In this document: piece by piece, positions 1-10,499 of the stretch
How positions within the stretch are numbered: position 1 is the stretch's first letter
Layout: every line of letters begins with the position of its first letter
Source: Scedosporium boydii
Taxonomy: Eukaryota; Ascomycota; Sordariomycetes; Microascales; Microascaceae
Length of the DNA: 64,000 nucleotides
Assembly: GCA_002221725.1 (NCBI GenBank)
Contig: NJFT01000172.1
Span: 1 to 64,000 of the forward strand
Reading direction: 5' to 3'
The notes under the pieces: model-generated
What the model saw: only the letters and a program-made list of their open reading frames with translations
Databases searched by the model: none
Told to the model about the DNA's origin: nothing
Made by a program: the position numbers and the translations under genes

Positions 1-7
1 CAAAATT

Positions 8-25
8 CCCCCCCCCCCCCCCCCC
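8..25. repeat. poly-C run
   Basis: There is an uninterrupted run of 18 C at the left edge, followed by A-rich and C-rich low-complexity sequence up to about position 60. It is a mononucleotide repeat with no gene signal, and its exact length in an assembly is unreliable. Confidence 0.9.
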
Positions 26-175
26 AAAAACAACCCCTTTTCCCCTCCTTCCCCCTTCTCTGCAAGGATAGTATAGTATTTCGTATTATAACCCCCAATT
101 TACCTCAATACAGTCACCGACGTGTCCCCTTGCCCCCCTTTTCCTGTCCCTGCCCCCCCGCATGAAGTGCTCCCA

Positions 176-400
176 CTAGCACCGCCTACCTGGTCCCCCA
201 CCATAGTATCTGCCGCCACCTCCGCCGTAATGATGGCGGGGACCAGGGCCGCATGGTCGACCACCCATCCGTCCCATACCCATTGGTGGGCCCACGACGA
301 CTACAGGCGGAGGCATCGGGCGCATGACTGGCCGTGCCGCAGGTCTGCCCCAAGGGTCGGCAACAACGACTGTTCTCCTCCTTGGCGATGGCAAGCACAT
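176..400 (-). CDS. small Gly/Pro-rich protein, possibly a last exon
   Basis: This is an open frame of 74 codons from the first in-frame ATG (position 400). The frame stays open about 60 nt further upstream without another ATG, so this may be the last exon of a spliced gene. The product is basic, with a Met/Pro/Val-rich middle followed by a Gly-Tyr-rich tail ending in Gly-Arg-Arg-Cys. I do not recognise a family. Small Gly/Pro-rich proteins are common in ascomycetes, and composition is the only support, so an accidental ORF in GC-rich DNA remains possible. Confidence 0.3.
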   Translation of the reverse strand: MCLPSPRRRTVVVADPWGRPAARPVMRPMPPPVVVVGPPMGMGRMGGRPCGPGPRHHYGGGGGRYYGGGPGRRC

Positions 401-581
401 TGTGTTCTTGGAGACGAGCACTTCTCGTAGTGCAGGGTTGTTGGTGAGGTAGGAATGAGCCCCGGGAAATATTCAATTGATTTATATCGAAGGATAAGAA
501 ATGTCTCGAGAGGTGGGCAATATTTCTGGCGTATGACGTATGACGTTGATGGGAGTAAATGTCTTCGGTGCCTGGATGCAC

Positions 582-1907
582 GGCGTTTAATCTTCAAATG
601 GGCGCTGGTGACATCTTAAATACCCGTCGTCTTTCGGCGTTTCCGCCATCAATGCTACGGTCTGTCCCGTATGATGTGATCTCATCGAGGGCCAAGACAA
701 GAGCAGCCGAACAAGACTAGAATCAGGCCAATTATAATTCAATGGTTCAGGCGCCACTAGCGACATCTGCCCAAGTTCGGATTCGGCAAGGCACGAAAGT
801 CGCCTAGTAGCGATGCCGGCAATCTGCTAGATCCGCTCTGAGCCTCTGACCATGGGGAGCTGGGGCGGAGTCAAGACCGAGAGTGCACTAGCGAGGCGGA
901 GGAGGGAATATTTGCCACGATTAACCGTGCCAAGGGGAGGAACCCATGATATAGGAAATCGTCATGTGATGAAGACGAGAGGGATGGCTATGATTGATCA
1001 ATGATGCAGTGAAGAATACATCGGAACGGATCCATTGCTTGGCTAAAGTTTATGGACTCGAGGGGTCGATATACTCTCCCCAAAGACATGCCCAGATTGG
1101 TCAGGGTTCTCCCGTACACTCGGAATTCTCCGAGGGCTGTGAGAATCCTCGTCGGCCAGTGTTCGTGACATAGGCCTGGCTACGATAGGCCAAGTTCGAG
1201 CATGGTATCATCTTCTGCCTCCAGCACCAGATAGTCGGAGAAGGATTCCTACCTTTTCTAGGTGATAATTCTGTCTCTTTGATGAACTTAGGACGGATAT
1301 CAACCTCTTACTAGAGTAACTAGGCCTGGAAGATACCACCCCCTGCGAGAAGTTGGTGTGGTACTATCGGTGGGTTGGACGAGACACCAGGGCCCTTTTT
1401 CACGAATGTTCCCAAAGTTCGAGCGTTTCCTCACTGCATCATGCTAGCTTGACCCGATGTGATTCGTCGAGGTTCAGTAAAGGAATGTCACGGAAGTCCG
1501 AACTGTACTGAAAACTCGATTGTGTGGAGACTGCGGACGTTACTGCGAAAGGACTCAGAAGACTAATTGTATCCTCAGATTCTTCTGCTCTCAAATCGCA
1601 ATGTTTCTTATATTTTTAGTTGATAGCCGAATTCCTCCCCAATCGACACAGTCAAGTTGGTGGTACTGTGGGTGATCCATTGACATCGTTTTAGTGATGG
1701 TCCTATCCAGATCGGCGTATCCTCGCTGGAACTTTGACTCGGAGTGCCTAGGAACTTGGGAAGCAGGCAAATTGTTCAGCCCCTTACTCCCATTGACAGA
1801 TCGTAGCCCCCTTGGAAATGAACAATCCGGTACATGGCCCCAGCGCGGATGACCTTGTGGTAACGGCCAGGAAGGAATACCTAGTGAAGTGGCCTCCAAG
1901 GAAAGTC
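582..1907. other. gene-poor stretch
   Basis: I see no ORF with family resemblance, no tRNA and no repeat on either strand. The only longer frames overlap the 3' end of the transporter that follows and are antisense shadows. Confidence 0.6.
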
Positions 1908-3789
1908 TCAGCCCAGTATATCTGGATCTTCTCTGGTCTGTGGCTTCTTGATAGACCACACGCCCATGCTTGCAGCGCAATACAATACGAAAGCGACAAA
2001 ATACGGCAAAGCAATAGCAACGCCCCCCTTGTCAATGCCGAACGAAAACGAGAGGCCAAACAACAGAGGTGCAACGAGGCTTATGACCCCTTCGAACAGG
2101 GCCATAGTCGTGAAAAGGAGCGCAAAATGGCTTTGTGGCACGAAAGAAGTCAAAAGGGATCTCATGATAGCGGAGAAGCCGTTGCCGAGGGTATATACGA
2201 TGAAGACTGCGTGGAAACGTCAGTTGAGGGTATGGTTGAGGGCGTACGATTCCCGTTGTTATCTTACAAGTAATAAATATAGGTGCAAGAGGGGACCAAA
2301 TCATGCCAAAGGTTCCGGCAAGGAGGAATGCAAGGCAAAATCTCGCCTGTGTAAGGTTCGCAAGGAGCGTGTTACCCTTTGAACGCTGGAGCAGGAATCG
2401 GTAAATCAAAGGCATCACGAAGAGAAAGACTGGTATCTGCACACCGGCCTGGACTGATATCAACAGGTTTGCCTGGGAGTGAGTTAGCAGCTTATTCCAG
2501 AATTGGGATACTTAAAATGCTTACTTTTCTCAGGGGCCAGCCGAACCGAACAGACATGTACTGCAGTGTCAACTCCAGCAATGGCCGAGCTACTCTGTGG
2601 ATTGCGAGGGAAGCCAACCCTGCAAGAACGCCTGCGCGGACCAGCAATGCGCCGACGTCTTCCCTCACGAACCGAATCGCGTCGGCTAAGGCGTCTTTTG
2701 TCTTTCCTGATATCCCACCATCAAGTGAAGTTTGGGAGCTATTCTCAATGCCCGAAGCAGTGTCGTCAGATTCAGGATTGAGGCGTGTGCGCTCACAATC
2801 CTCCGAGTCGGAATGGCCGACATATTTTTGTTCCTCATCGCGAATGAAGTAGAGCACAACAAGACTAAAAGTGAAGAGAGGGATTCCAACGAGGAAGGTA
2901 AAGTGCGGTCCGATGCGTCCCATTAAAAAAGACCCGAGGGGCGGGGCTATCAACTCGGAGGCCATGATGCTGACATTGCAGTAGAAGATGGCCGGTGTCC
3001 TGGAGGAGTGGAGGAGGAGATTGTCAAGTCAGTTCAAGATCAAGATGGCGTGAATGACTCGCAGAAACAACAAGGAGCAGAGAGGAGAGGAAAAGACCGC
3101 TGAACTTCCAATTTATGCTCACCTTATCTCTTCAGGGCTCACATGTGCAATGATAGCCAGGATCATGGCTGGGATTACCACAGGGCCGGCGCCGATGAGC
3201 ACAAGAACCGGAGCTGCGTAGACCGCTGTGGTTGGAAAGACCTTATAGAAGTAAAGGGCCGTAAAGTACCAAGCATTGCCGAGGATAGTTCCTATTATGC
3301 CAACCGCAGAGATAGTCTTTCTCCCCCATTTATCTGCGAGAATCCCGAATGGCACTGCGAGGATAATGCCTATCCGAAGAGTTAATGTTCATGCTTGCAA
3401 ACTATTGTTTCCTCCCCACGACTGGCAGCCATACTTATTAGATACTCAAGCATCTGGAGGAACCCGCGTAACCTCGCCAAAGAACTCTGGACGGCTTTCA
3501 CTTTGCACAACTCCTCGGGGATGTTGCCGTCACCCCCAATCACGCTCACGTCCGCTAGGCGGTAGTAGTCTCGACACAGACCCAGCTCCAACATTCCAAT
3601 CTTAGCGGCATCGCCCATGAAAATGGGGTAGTCGATGAGAAAGGCGAACAAGCCGCAGAGATAGAGTGTGGACCAAGTCGAGACATGGCGAATAACCTTG
3701 GCAGCCCGCGATTGAGCCTTCACGGATGCTGGCCTTTGCGGCGCACGATCGAGGAGCGGTTCGGCCTCCGGGTCAATGTTCCGCGTCAT
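1908..3789 (-). CDS. MFS transporter, five exons
   Basis: This is a predicted plasma-membrane or vacuolar major facilitator superfamily transporter of unknown substrate. Exons are 3789-3423, 3369-3123, 2999-2525, 2472-2268 and 2206-1908. All four introns are GT-AG, and the sum of 1,593 nt gives 530 residues in frame. After an acidic N-terminus and the first hydrophobic segment, the loop 2-3 signature reads PFGILADKWGRK, the classic MFS G-x-L-A-D-x-x-G-R-K/R motif, rebuilt across intron 1. A charged central loop of about 60 residues separates the two helical halves. The last exon carries hydrophobic helices and ends at Asp-Ile-Leu-Gly. The divergent loops and the charged centre fit the fungal MFS group of short hypothetical transporters rather than sugar porters. 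No neighbouring gene suggests a substrate. Confidence 0.85.
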
Positions 3790-4755
3790 TTCGTCGTCGG
3801 ACAGTGTTGGCCAAGCCGCGAGGAGCGATTGGGCGTGAAACCGTCGAAGAAATGACTAGCAAACCGGCAATACAACGCCTGGTCGTCTGTAACTGTGCCA
3901 ATTGAGCTACCTTGCGCTCATCACGTCGCGCATATCATTAACAAAACAGTTGAGAATTAGAAGAAAGGTGGACCGTCAGCGAAACCTCGGGATCTTATGT
4001 GCGTTTCTTCCCTCAGTTTTAATAATATGATAACGCACGAAAATTGTTGTTCTAAACGGAATTTGGATTCTGTGACTTCGCCGTGGACCTCGGAACCTGA
4101 CGAATGAGCTCTGTTTCAGAGGCTCAGAAAAACCTCCTTCCTAACCGGGCCGTTCCTTAAACTGCTGCCTAAGATGGGTTGCTGCGACTTGATCCTTTTG
4201 CAATACGCAATGCCTTTCCGTATTTTCGTATTGTTATTATCGCATTATCCGGTTGCCAAAATTTATCAAAACGTTCGTGCCTCGACCATAACGAGGAATA
4301 TTCAGACATCAAACTTCCACTCAAGAGCCAAGACCTCGCATCATCCGAACCAACTCCGGCTCCGGATGAATTGAACGGGACCAATGCCACCCAACAACCC
4401 AAGAAGACGAAGCAATTGGAGGCAGTTACATAATATATAACAGACTAGCTCTATTACTCTGGGCGGGTTAGATCATTTACGAATGGGAGTCCATTAATTC
4501 CGGGATGCATTGAGAAAGTGTCTCGAACATTCGGCCGGATCGTCAAACAAGACATCCGCAATTTGGCCACATGTCAAAATGCCATCATTACGGATTTTAT
4601 TTTCCCATTTATTCCCTTTCTCTTTCATGGGGAGTCAAAGACTGCCGTGACACCCTTTCATCCTTGTGAGATATCCCGAGAATCAAGAATCAAGATACGC
4701 TCGCCAGACATTCTCGCATCCCACCACCCCATATTTTCTCCAAGTGTTTATTATA
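3790..4755. other. intergenic, no supported gene
   Basis: The short overlapping frames at 4169-4433 have no homology-like features. The stretch probably holds the promoters of the two divergent flanking genes. An A/T-rich segment at 4015-4070 and one near 4430-4440 are unremarkable. Confidence 0.6.
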
Positions 4756-6110
4756 ATGGAGCGTGCAAAAGCTAGAGCCTCTTGGAGCTTAGCTACGATT
4801 TTGGCATGTACACTGCTGTGGCCTCAAATGGTCATGTCACTGCGCCCTGAGGCCTGTCATGCCTGTGTGCCAGAGTCCACTCGCCAGATGCCCGCGATAG
4901 GCTTTCACCTAGGACAATCCTATGGGTAAGTTAGTAACCTTTTGTGTTAAGTGCCACCGACCAGAGCTAAATTATGCAGAGCGGCCGTGAATTATCTTGA
5001 TAACGGGACAACTGTAAACCTTGGAAAGGTCCCTGGGAGCCCTGACTATGTTGACATGATGGCGCGCCTGATAAAGAAAAGACCTTCGCGAGAACCGAGG
5101 GACACTCAGTGTATCGGATTCGCCCCTCGGGATGTTTTCGGTATTGGCCGTACCACCGACGTTGCCATCCTAGCAGAGATGGTATCTCAACTCAAGAAGG
5201 CATCCGAGGCAACTCTGGGAGCAGGCATTGACGGGTACGGAGTCTCGATCACGGCACCATGGCAAACTTTTTGGAAGGACCACAGCCAATGGGACTCCGA
5301 TATCAACAATGCGCTTTGGGTAAACGATTTGAGTCCTTGGGCTCCAGAGTCTGACGACCCAGTGTATCTCGGCGAGGTTAGGGCTGCGCTGGCTGCAAGT
5401 GGAAGGTGGTTGTGCCAGCCATATGGGCGTTATGATTTTGGGGCTGTTCCCGACATCAGTGACTATATCTACTATATTAGGTGAGTCTTATATTGTCACC
5501 CTTCCTCACCATTTCATGTTGACTATCGTGGCTGATGCAGAGGCGGCTTCCTCTCGCTTAAATTAGCTTCACAAACCAGTCCCTTTATACTACCTTCATC
5601 CAAGCAGGTTGCTTTTACAAACAACGGCACGAGATCGGCGGGTCCATAGACCCAGGTCTAGGCTTGGACAGCATCCACGACCGGTCATCTGAGAAGTCTT
5701 GGCCGCGTCTTAGAAACCGATTGCACACCCGCGTGGCCCAATTCAAAGACTGGGTAAACCCTCGTCGGTATTTCTACTCTATCAGGCCCATTGTTCTCGT
5801 TGCCGGCGAGGCAGCGGACAACCCCGAGTTTTTGTCGATAGTTAGGGACATCGCGGCAGAACTTCCGGATTTCCTACCTGGGACCGATCCAGAGGACAAA
5901 AAGCTGGTTGGCAGTGCAGGCGGTAGCGCTGAGCTCGTAATTCTCGAAGACCCGGGATTTGGCCCAGCTAAAGGGGCAGCACTTTGGTCGAGGTTAAAGG
6001 TTGAAGCCTCCGGGTATTGCGAGACGGCCCAGGGGTGTGAAATGCCGAATGCGAACCGGCAAGATGAGGATGAAAACTCACGGGCAGAGGAAACGAGAAT
6101 TGTTGCTTAG
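4756..6110 (+). CDS. secreted protein with degenerate Hsp70/actin-like fold
   Basis: There are three exons, 4756-4925, 4980-5480 and 5567-6110, giving 404 residues in frame. The second intron uses the acceptor at 5566. The earlier AG at 5540 would force a frameshift, whereas 5566 yields a continuous ISFTNQSL segment. The N-terminus has a signal-peptide-like hydrophobic stretch (residues about 10-28). It is followed by IGFHLGQSYG, which resembles the phosphate-1 loop of the Hsp70/actin ATPase superfamily (consensus I-G-I-D-L-G-T-T-Y) but has His in place of Asp. Later segments (an ITAPW stretch in exon 2, VLVAGEAADN, then GAALWSRL near the C-terminus) match the general layout of fungal hypothetical proteins with an actin-like ATPase fold, as I recall them. 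It is much shorter than Hsp70 and lacks a substrate-binding domain. It may be a non-catalytic relative. The assignment rests on motif resemblance. Confidence 0.65.
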
Positions 6111-6874
6111 CTATGCAGTCTTTCTTCAGACCGGTAAAGCATATCGTTGCACAATTAGAACATAAATCACTGCTAAAGTTCCAGTCACGAATATATGTTG
6201 AGGGATTATTCTGATGGAGAAAGTCCACTCATTTAGATCAGAAGGCGATTGGTTGTCGCGGTTGGGGCCATGTAAGCCTCTCGAAAGACTTAGACACTCG
6301 GCGGTTTGAATTGGCCGACTCGAGGGCAGAGGAGAAGTTGACGAGGCCGACATTGGAAGGGAAGCAGGGAGAGTCCGGGGCTGCAAGCCACCGATTATCC
6401 CTCGGAAGTCCGAGGAAATATGAAGTCGCCGACACTCCAACGTTGCCATTATCACCACGCCATCCTCGTAAACCTGGCCGGAAGAGTGAGATAGGGCTGA
6501 ACAATGGCGACATAGACTAACATAATCACAACTGAGGTTCCATATTTAGAACCTTAGAAATCACTCTTGCCCAAGTGTGCTTCACTGATGTTAAAAGGGC
6601 GCCGTTGACTGAAGCGTGAGGAGAAAATTGACCTATTACAACCGAAACTCAAACTTAGCTGACAAATCCACCTGTGTTTGAGTTCCAATTCGCTGAACCC
6701 AGCCGCTAGTTTGGGTGTGTTAAAGATGGGGGAGAACCGCATCTCAAGCTGGTTTCACACTATTATACAACACAGAACTCTCCCTTCCCATGCGTTCAGG
6801 AATCCCAACGCAAATACCATCCTAATCCTACCCAAAGCCCAGCACATCAATACTCTTCACCAACAATTCCCGCA
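6111..6874. other. intergenic
   Basis: Frames at 6126-6520 on both strands overlap one another and show no conserved pattern. The C-rich, A-rich leader at 6770-6870 is a plausible 5' untranslated region for the following gene. Confidence 0.55.
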
Positions 6875-7585
6875 ATGGCGGCACTCCAACCTCTCACCCT
6901 TTACCTCAAACCCGGGGCTTGCTCCCTCGCCCCTCACAGCGTCCTTGCCCATGTCGGTCTCAACTATAAAATTGTCCTGATGAAGCAGGCTGCCAACGGC
7001 AATTCCACCTACAGCCGCTATGAAGCAGCCGACGGCAGTCTTCCCCACGACGAGTTCCTGAAAATCAACCCCAAGGGCTTCGTACCTACCCTCGTGCTTG
7101 GTGAGGGCTCCGACGCCGTGGTCATCACCGAGATGCCCGCCGTGATGACATACATCGGATCTATCGCACCGCAAGACCTGAACTTGCTGGGTACCGACAA
7201 CATTTCCCGCGCAAAAGTTGTCGAGTGGCTGGCTTGGCTGTCGGGCGCGGTGCATAGCAACGGCTTTGGCGCGTTCTGGAGACCCGCCCGGTTTGCGGAT
7301 GACTCTAACGCCGAGACCATGCAAAATATCCGGCGCCGCGGGGAGGAAGTCCTCACGAAGGCCTTCGCCACGATTGAGGGGAAGTTAGAAGGGAAGGAAT
7401 TTGCGGTGGGCGAGGCCCTGACTGTTGTAGACTTTCTCCTGTTTGTACTGTGGTGGTGGTGGTATGGTCTAAAGCCCGAGAGCAAGGAGAAGTATCCGAA
7501 CTATGCGAGGCTGGCTCAAAGGGTCAGGGCGTTGGATGGTGTGAACAAGGCTATTGCCGCCGAAGGCATCAACGTGGAGGTATAA
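6875..7585 (+). CDS. glutathione S-transferase, beta-class-like
   Basis: This is an intronless gene of 236 residues. The N-terminal thioredoxin-like domain opens with LYLKPGACSLAPH, the hallmark of bacterial beta-class GSTs, in which the Cys of G-A-C-S-L is the catalytic residue. It continues with a cis-Pro region (PKGFVPTL). The expected E-S/T pair of the glutathione site appears as TEMPAVMTYI. The C-terminal all-helical domain (about residues 95-236) contains the GST N-capping region (ALTVVDFLLFV). A run of four tryptophans (residues about 194-197) is unusual. The likely role is cytosolic conjugation or reduction with glutathione. The lack of introns and the bacterial-type active site suggest an origin by transfer from bacteria. 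Confidence 0.88.
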   Translation: MAALQPLTLYLKPGACSLAPHSVLAHVGLNYKIVLMKQAANGNSTYSRYEAADGSLPHDEFLKINPKGFVPTLVLGEGSDAVVITEMPAVMTYIGSIAPQDLNLLGTDNISRAKVVEWLAWLSGAVHSNGFGAFWRPARFADDSNAETMQNIRRRGEEVLTKAFATIEGKLEGKEFAVGEALTVVDFLLFVLWWWWYGLKPESKEKYPNYARLAQRVRALDGVNKAIAAEGINVEV

Positions 7586-8251
7586 GTCTAGACGCCACAG
7601 GATAGGGAGCGGGATGACGAGGATCAATATGGAGCCCCCCGTAGGATTTTCTGGTATAGAATAATACATCTATCTAAATTACACCCAGCAGCTGGGAAAG
7701 GGACGAAAACAGCTCATGAAAGATCCTGGCATGCGTGCAATCAATATCTAAAAGTTCCCTGTTGCATGCCTTCAGCGTAAGAAGCACCACAGCCCGTCTC
7801 TGGACTACGTTGCGTGGCATTAACAGGTTGAATAACATCTAACTTGATCTCTGTCGTGCTACAAACCACAGGGCCCATAGATTCCGATCCCGTTCTCTTA
7901 ACAAGCTGTCACCAAGCCAAGCTAGCCCCAGGTCGCCACCCGCTGGAGCAATTTAGTCAACCAGCAAGGGCAACCGCCAACGCCATAGACCCCTCCCATA
8001 CCGACCGCCCTATGTCTATACCGGTGGCAGTCTTTGTCTAATTCCGCCAGCCAAGGAAAGTTGGTACGAGAGAGAAGGTGGGTGAGAGGGAATCGAGGGG
8101 CATTTAACTATCAAGACGTTGCAAATTGAGGTTCTGACGGCTTTAGTCCGCTTAATCGACCCGGATCGGTATATTTATTCAGTATATTTTCGGGTGGGAG
8201 CTGATAAAATAGCAGCAAAGTAGCCTTAAATTGGGCCGTCATATTTCCTGG
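7586..8251. other. convergent intergenic region
   Basis: This lies between two convergent genes. I see only presumed 3' ends and no independent coding signal. An AT-rich patch at 8165-8215 may belong to the terminator region of one or both genes. Confidence 0.55.
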
Positions 8252-9073
8252 TCATTCTCTTTTTTGTGTCTTGGCTTGCTTCTGCTGGCTGCCTGACCTC
8301 AATTCATTCGTAAACAGCACCGCGTACGTCCCAAGCACCAGGATGGTAATCAATCGATTTGCCGATTCCTCAGTTTCCAACCCGTGTTGAGTCAACCAAT
8401 AAACGTCGAATGCAATTCCGGCAACGAGTTGAACATATCCTGTGACGGGGAGAATAGGCCTGAAAGAAGATACGCCCCCGAAATAGGCGTACATAAAGAA
8501 GTGGTGGAAGCAGTTGAGCACTGCAAAGACCTGCCAGTCTGTTGCATTCAAGACCCGGAAATATGTCAAAAAAGGCGTGGTGAGGTGGTGAAAGGCCATG
8601 TGAGGCCCAATCGTTATGCCTTGGGCCACAAGGTTGAAGACGTCGATGTATTCGTACACTTTGGACAGGTGATAAATGTACGCCAAATCCAAGCTCGGTA
8701 TCTTTATATCCTCCTGGAAATGAAACATGTCACTGAAAATGAGATACGCCAGTCCGAGAGAGAACATGGCATACAGCTGGCTGTTTAATCGGGTGAGTTG
8801 TCGTGCGGCTGCGATGGGCCCATTGCGATCGACGTAACCCTTCAACGCACTCCATAGGAAAACAAAGGGACAGGAAGTTAGGATCACGCCTGACACTGTC
8901 GTGAGAGGCCTGTCATCAAGGCCCATTTCGAAGCTTGTCGTCCAAAAGTGATGGATGCAAAACCGGAGGAGGTGCTCTTCACTAAGCTCGACGCTAGAGC
9001 TCAAGGAGGACCAGAGATGTATTGCTGAGGAGGTAGCCAAGTTAAGAGTTGTAATAGCGAGTTTTGAGAGCAA
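8252..9073 (-). CDS. ELO-family fatty acid elongase-like membrane protein
   Basis: This is a single exon of 273 residues with about seven hydrophobic segments. ELO-family hallmarks are visible: KVYEYIDV (family K-x-x-E-x-x-D-T/V), a His-box region GPHMAFHHLTTP, NCFHHFFMYAYF (family H-x-x-M-Y-x-Y-Y/F), and a weak TGYVQ segment where T-x-x-Q-x-x-Q is usual. ELO enzymes condense malonyl-CoA with acyl-CoA in the endoplasmic reticulum. The C-terminus is Lys/Gln-rich and ends KTQKRE, in keeping with an ER-retained tail. The central box reads H-x-x-x-H-H instead of H-x-x-H-H, so activity is uncertain. The first ATG at 9073 is used; a later Met (residue about 50) would remove the first hydrophobic segment. 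Confidence 0.78.
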   Translation of the reverse strand: MLSKLAITTLNLATSSAIHLWSSLSSSVELSEEHLLRFCIHHFWTTSFEMGLDDRPLTTVSGVILTSCPFVFLWSALKGYVDRNGPIAAARQLTRLNSQLYAMFSLGLAYLIFSDMFHFQEDIKIPSLDLAYIYHLSKVYEYIDVFNLVAQGITIGPHMAFHHLTTPFLTYFRVLNATDWQVFAVLNCFHHFFMYAYFGGVSSFRPILPVTGYVQLVAGIAFDVYWLTQHGLETEESANRLITILVLGTYAVLFTNELRSGSQQKQAKTQKRE

Positions 9074-9700
9074 GAAGTTGGATCGAAGAAAAGAGGCGAG
9101 ATTCGCTTCTGTGAGGGGTCTCCGGCCTGTTGGAACAAGACACGCTTGAAGTGCTGCTTATATCACATGACCAAACTGCTCTCGGCGGTGATCACGGAGA
9201 GTTCCATCATGATTCCTGAACCACAGATGAGGGCTGGTGCGAGTCGTGACAGGACTACATTGTGGTTTCTGCATGCCCGACTTGGTCCTGGCTGCCCTTA
9301 TCGAGTTAGTGACGGGCAAACGAGATCGCATTATTCGACGCACGAGATATCCAGAAACATCATTCGTTAAGTTGAAAAAGTTGAATTTAGTTTAAGGCGC
9401 GCCGAGAAGGAGTAATACTCGCTGCAGAAGGATATACACATCGATTTTCGGTAATAGATTGCAAGACGAGGGACCGCACTCATGAAAATGATCGAAAGGC
9501 CGCTAAACATAGTCCCTGCCCGCGAATTACTGTCGTTCAAAATGACAACAAGTGTTAGAAACAGCGTCAAATGTCGACCAGGTGGTGGCCTGCCTGATTA
9601 TCTGTCCTCATATAAGGCTCGAGAACTTGACAACTTTAACGTAAGGTTGGCTGTGAACACATTTTTAATATATTTTTAATAATATACTAAATAGCACAAA
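9074..9700. other. intergenic
   Basis: No supported gene. The segment at 9650-9690 is very A/T-rich with repeated TTTAATA-like words, resembling a local AT block. Confidence 0.5.
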
Positions 9701-10024
9701 CTACCTTGTTAGAGTACCCTTAAACGAGCCTTCGAATTGGGAAGGAAGTAAATCTGTTCTTTTTCTTTCGGCTACTCGATACATGACGGGCAAGCTCTGT
9801 GGGAGCCCCATGTAGAGGGCCCATTCGGGCTCATCTGGACTATCCCCACGCCCAAGGTCATACCAAGTGGATCCTACTATAGTTCTATGGCCCAAGCCTT
9901 TCATGTCGTATCTGCGAGCTAAAGAATACTTTGTGAAGCACTTGGTACAAAGCCAGGATTCAGAGCGTCGGGGATCCACTTGCAGTAGGGGGTCGCACAT
10001 GTAACAGAATGAGACTAGAGTCAT
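9701..10024 (-). CDS. hypothetical protein with two CxxC pairs
   Basis: This is a single-exon ORF of 107 residues starting at an ATG. Near the N-terminus it has CYMC and, about 20 residues later, CTKC, which could form a small zinc-binding ribbon. The rest is rich in charged and aromatic residues with no signal peptide or membrane helix. I recognise no family. The ordered Cys pairs make it more likely than most ORFs nearby, but no neighbour supports it and it could be a fragment of a larger decayed gene. Confidence 0.3.
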   Translation of the reverse strand: MTLVSFCYMCDPLLQVDPRRSESWLCTKCFTKYSLARRYDMKGLGHRTIVGSTWYDLGRGDSPDEPEWALYMGLPQSLPVMYRVAERKRTDLLPSQFEGSFKGTLTR

Positions 10025-10499
10025 ATGCGCCTGTCCTTCTCGTATCCTCCTTCGTTAGACCTGGTCGGTGAATCTAGGATGAAGTCGTAATACATGCATG
10101 TCGCGTGAGGACAACGGCGTAGCGGGGATAAGATCTGCCTAGTTGTCGACGGGGCCGAGAGAGAACCCGACTACCGGGTCATTGTGCGTCATTCATCAAA
10201 CAAGGAGAAGAAGGGCGGGAGCCTGTTCTGTACGATTTCAGGCTCAGGATGTCGAACTCATCTCATCAGCTAGACGCCTGCTGTGGACGGTAGGAGAGTA
10301 GCCTTGGGCAGAACTTTCGTCGTCTCCACACACTCTGTACGAACCAGAAACGTCCTTTTTTACAACTCAAAGTCTATTTTATTTTCCTCGAGGGTATGCA
10401 GAAGGCGAAATCCGTACTTCGTACAGAGTACAAAATCCGGCTCTGCCAAGGCTCCTAGTTACAAACACAGTGATTCCATCCTTCAATTGAGCTGTTACC
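10025..10499. other. intergenic before duplicated unit
   Basis: No gene seen. It holds one copy of the dispersed motif, GTACTTCGTAC at 10414-10424, followed by a GTAC-containing partial repeat at 10427-10431. Confidence 0.5.

Noticed and set aside
4169..4433. Several overlapping short ORFs
   Set aside because: No motif, no signal peptide and frames compete, so there is no reason to prefer one.
5481..5566. Frameshift in the Hsp70/actin-like gene
   Set aside because: Using the acceptor at 5566 instead of 5540 gives a continuous, sensible frame.
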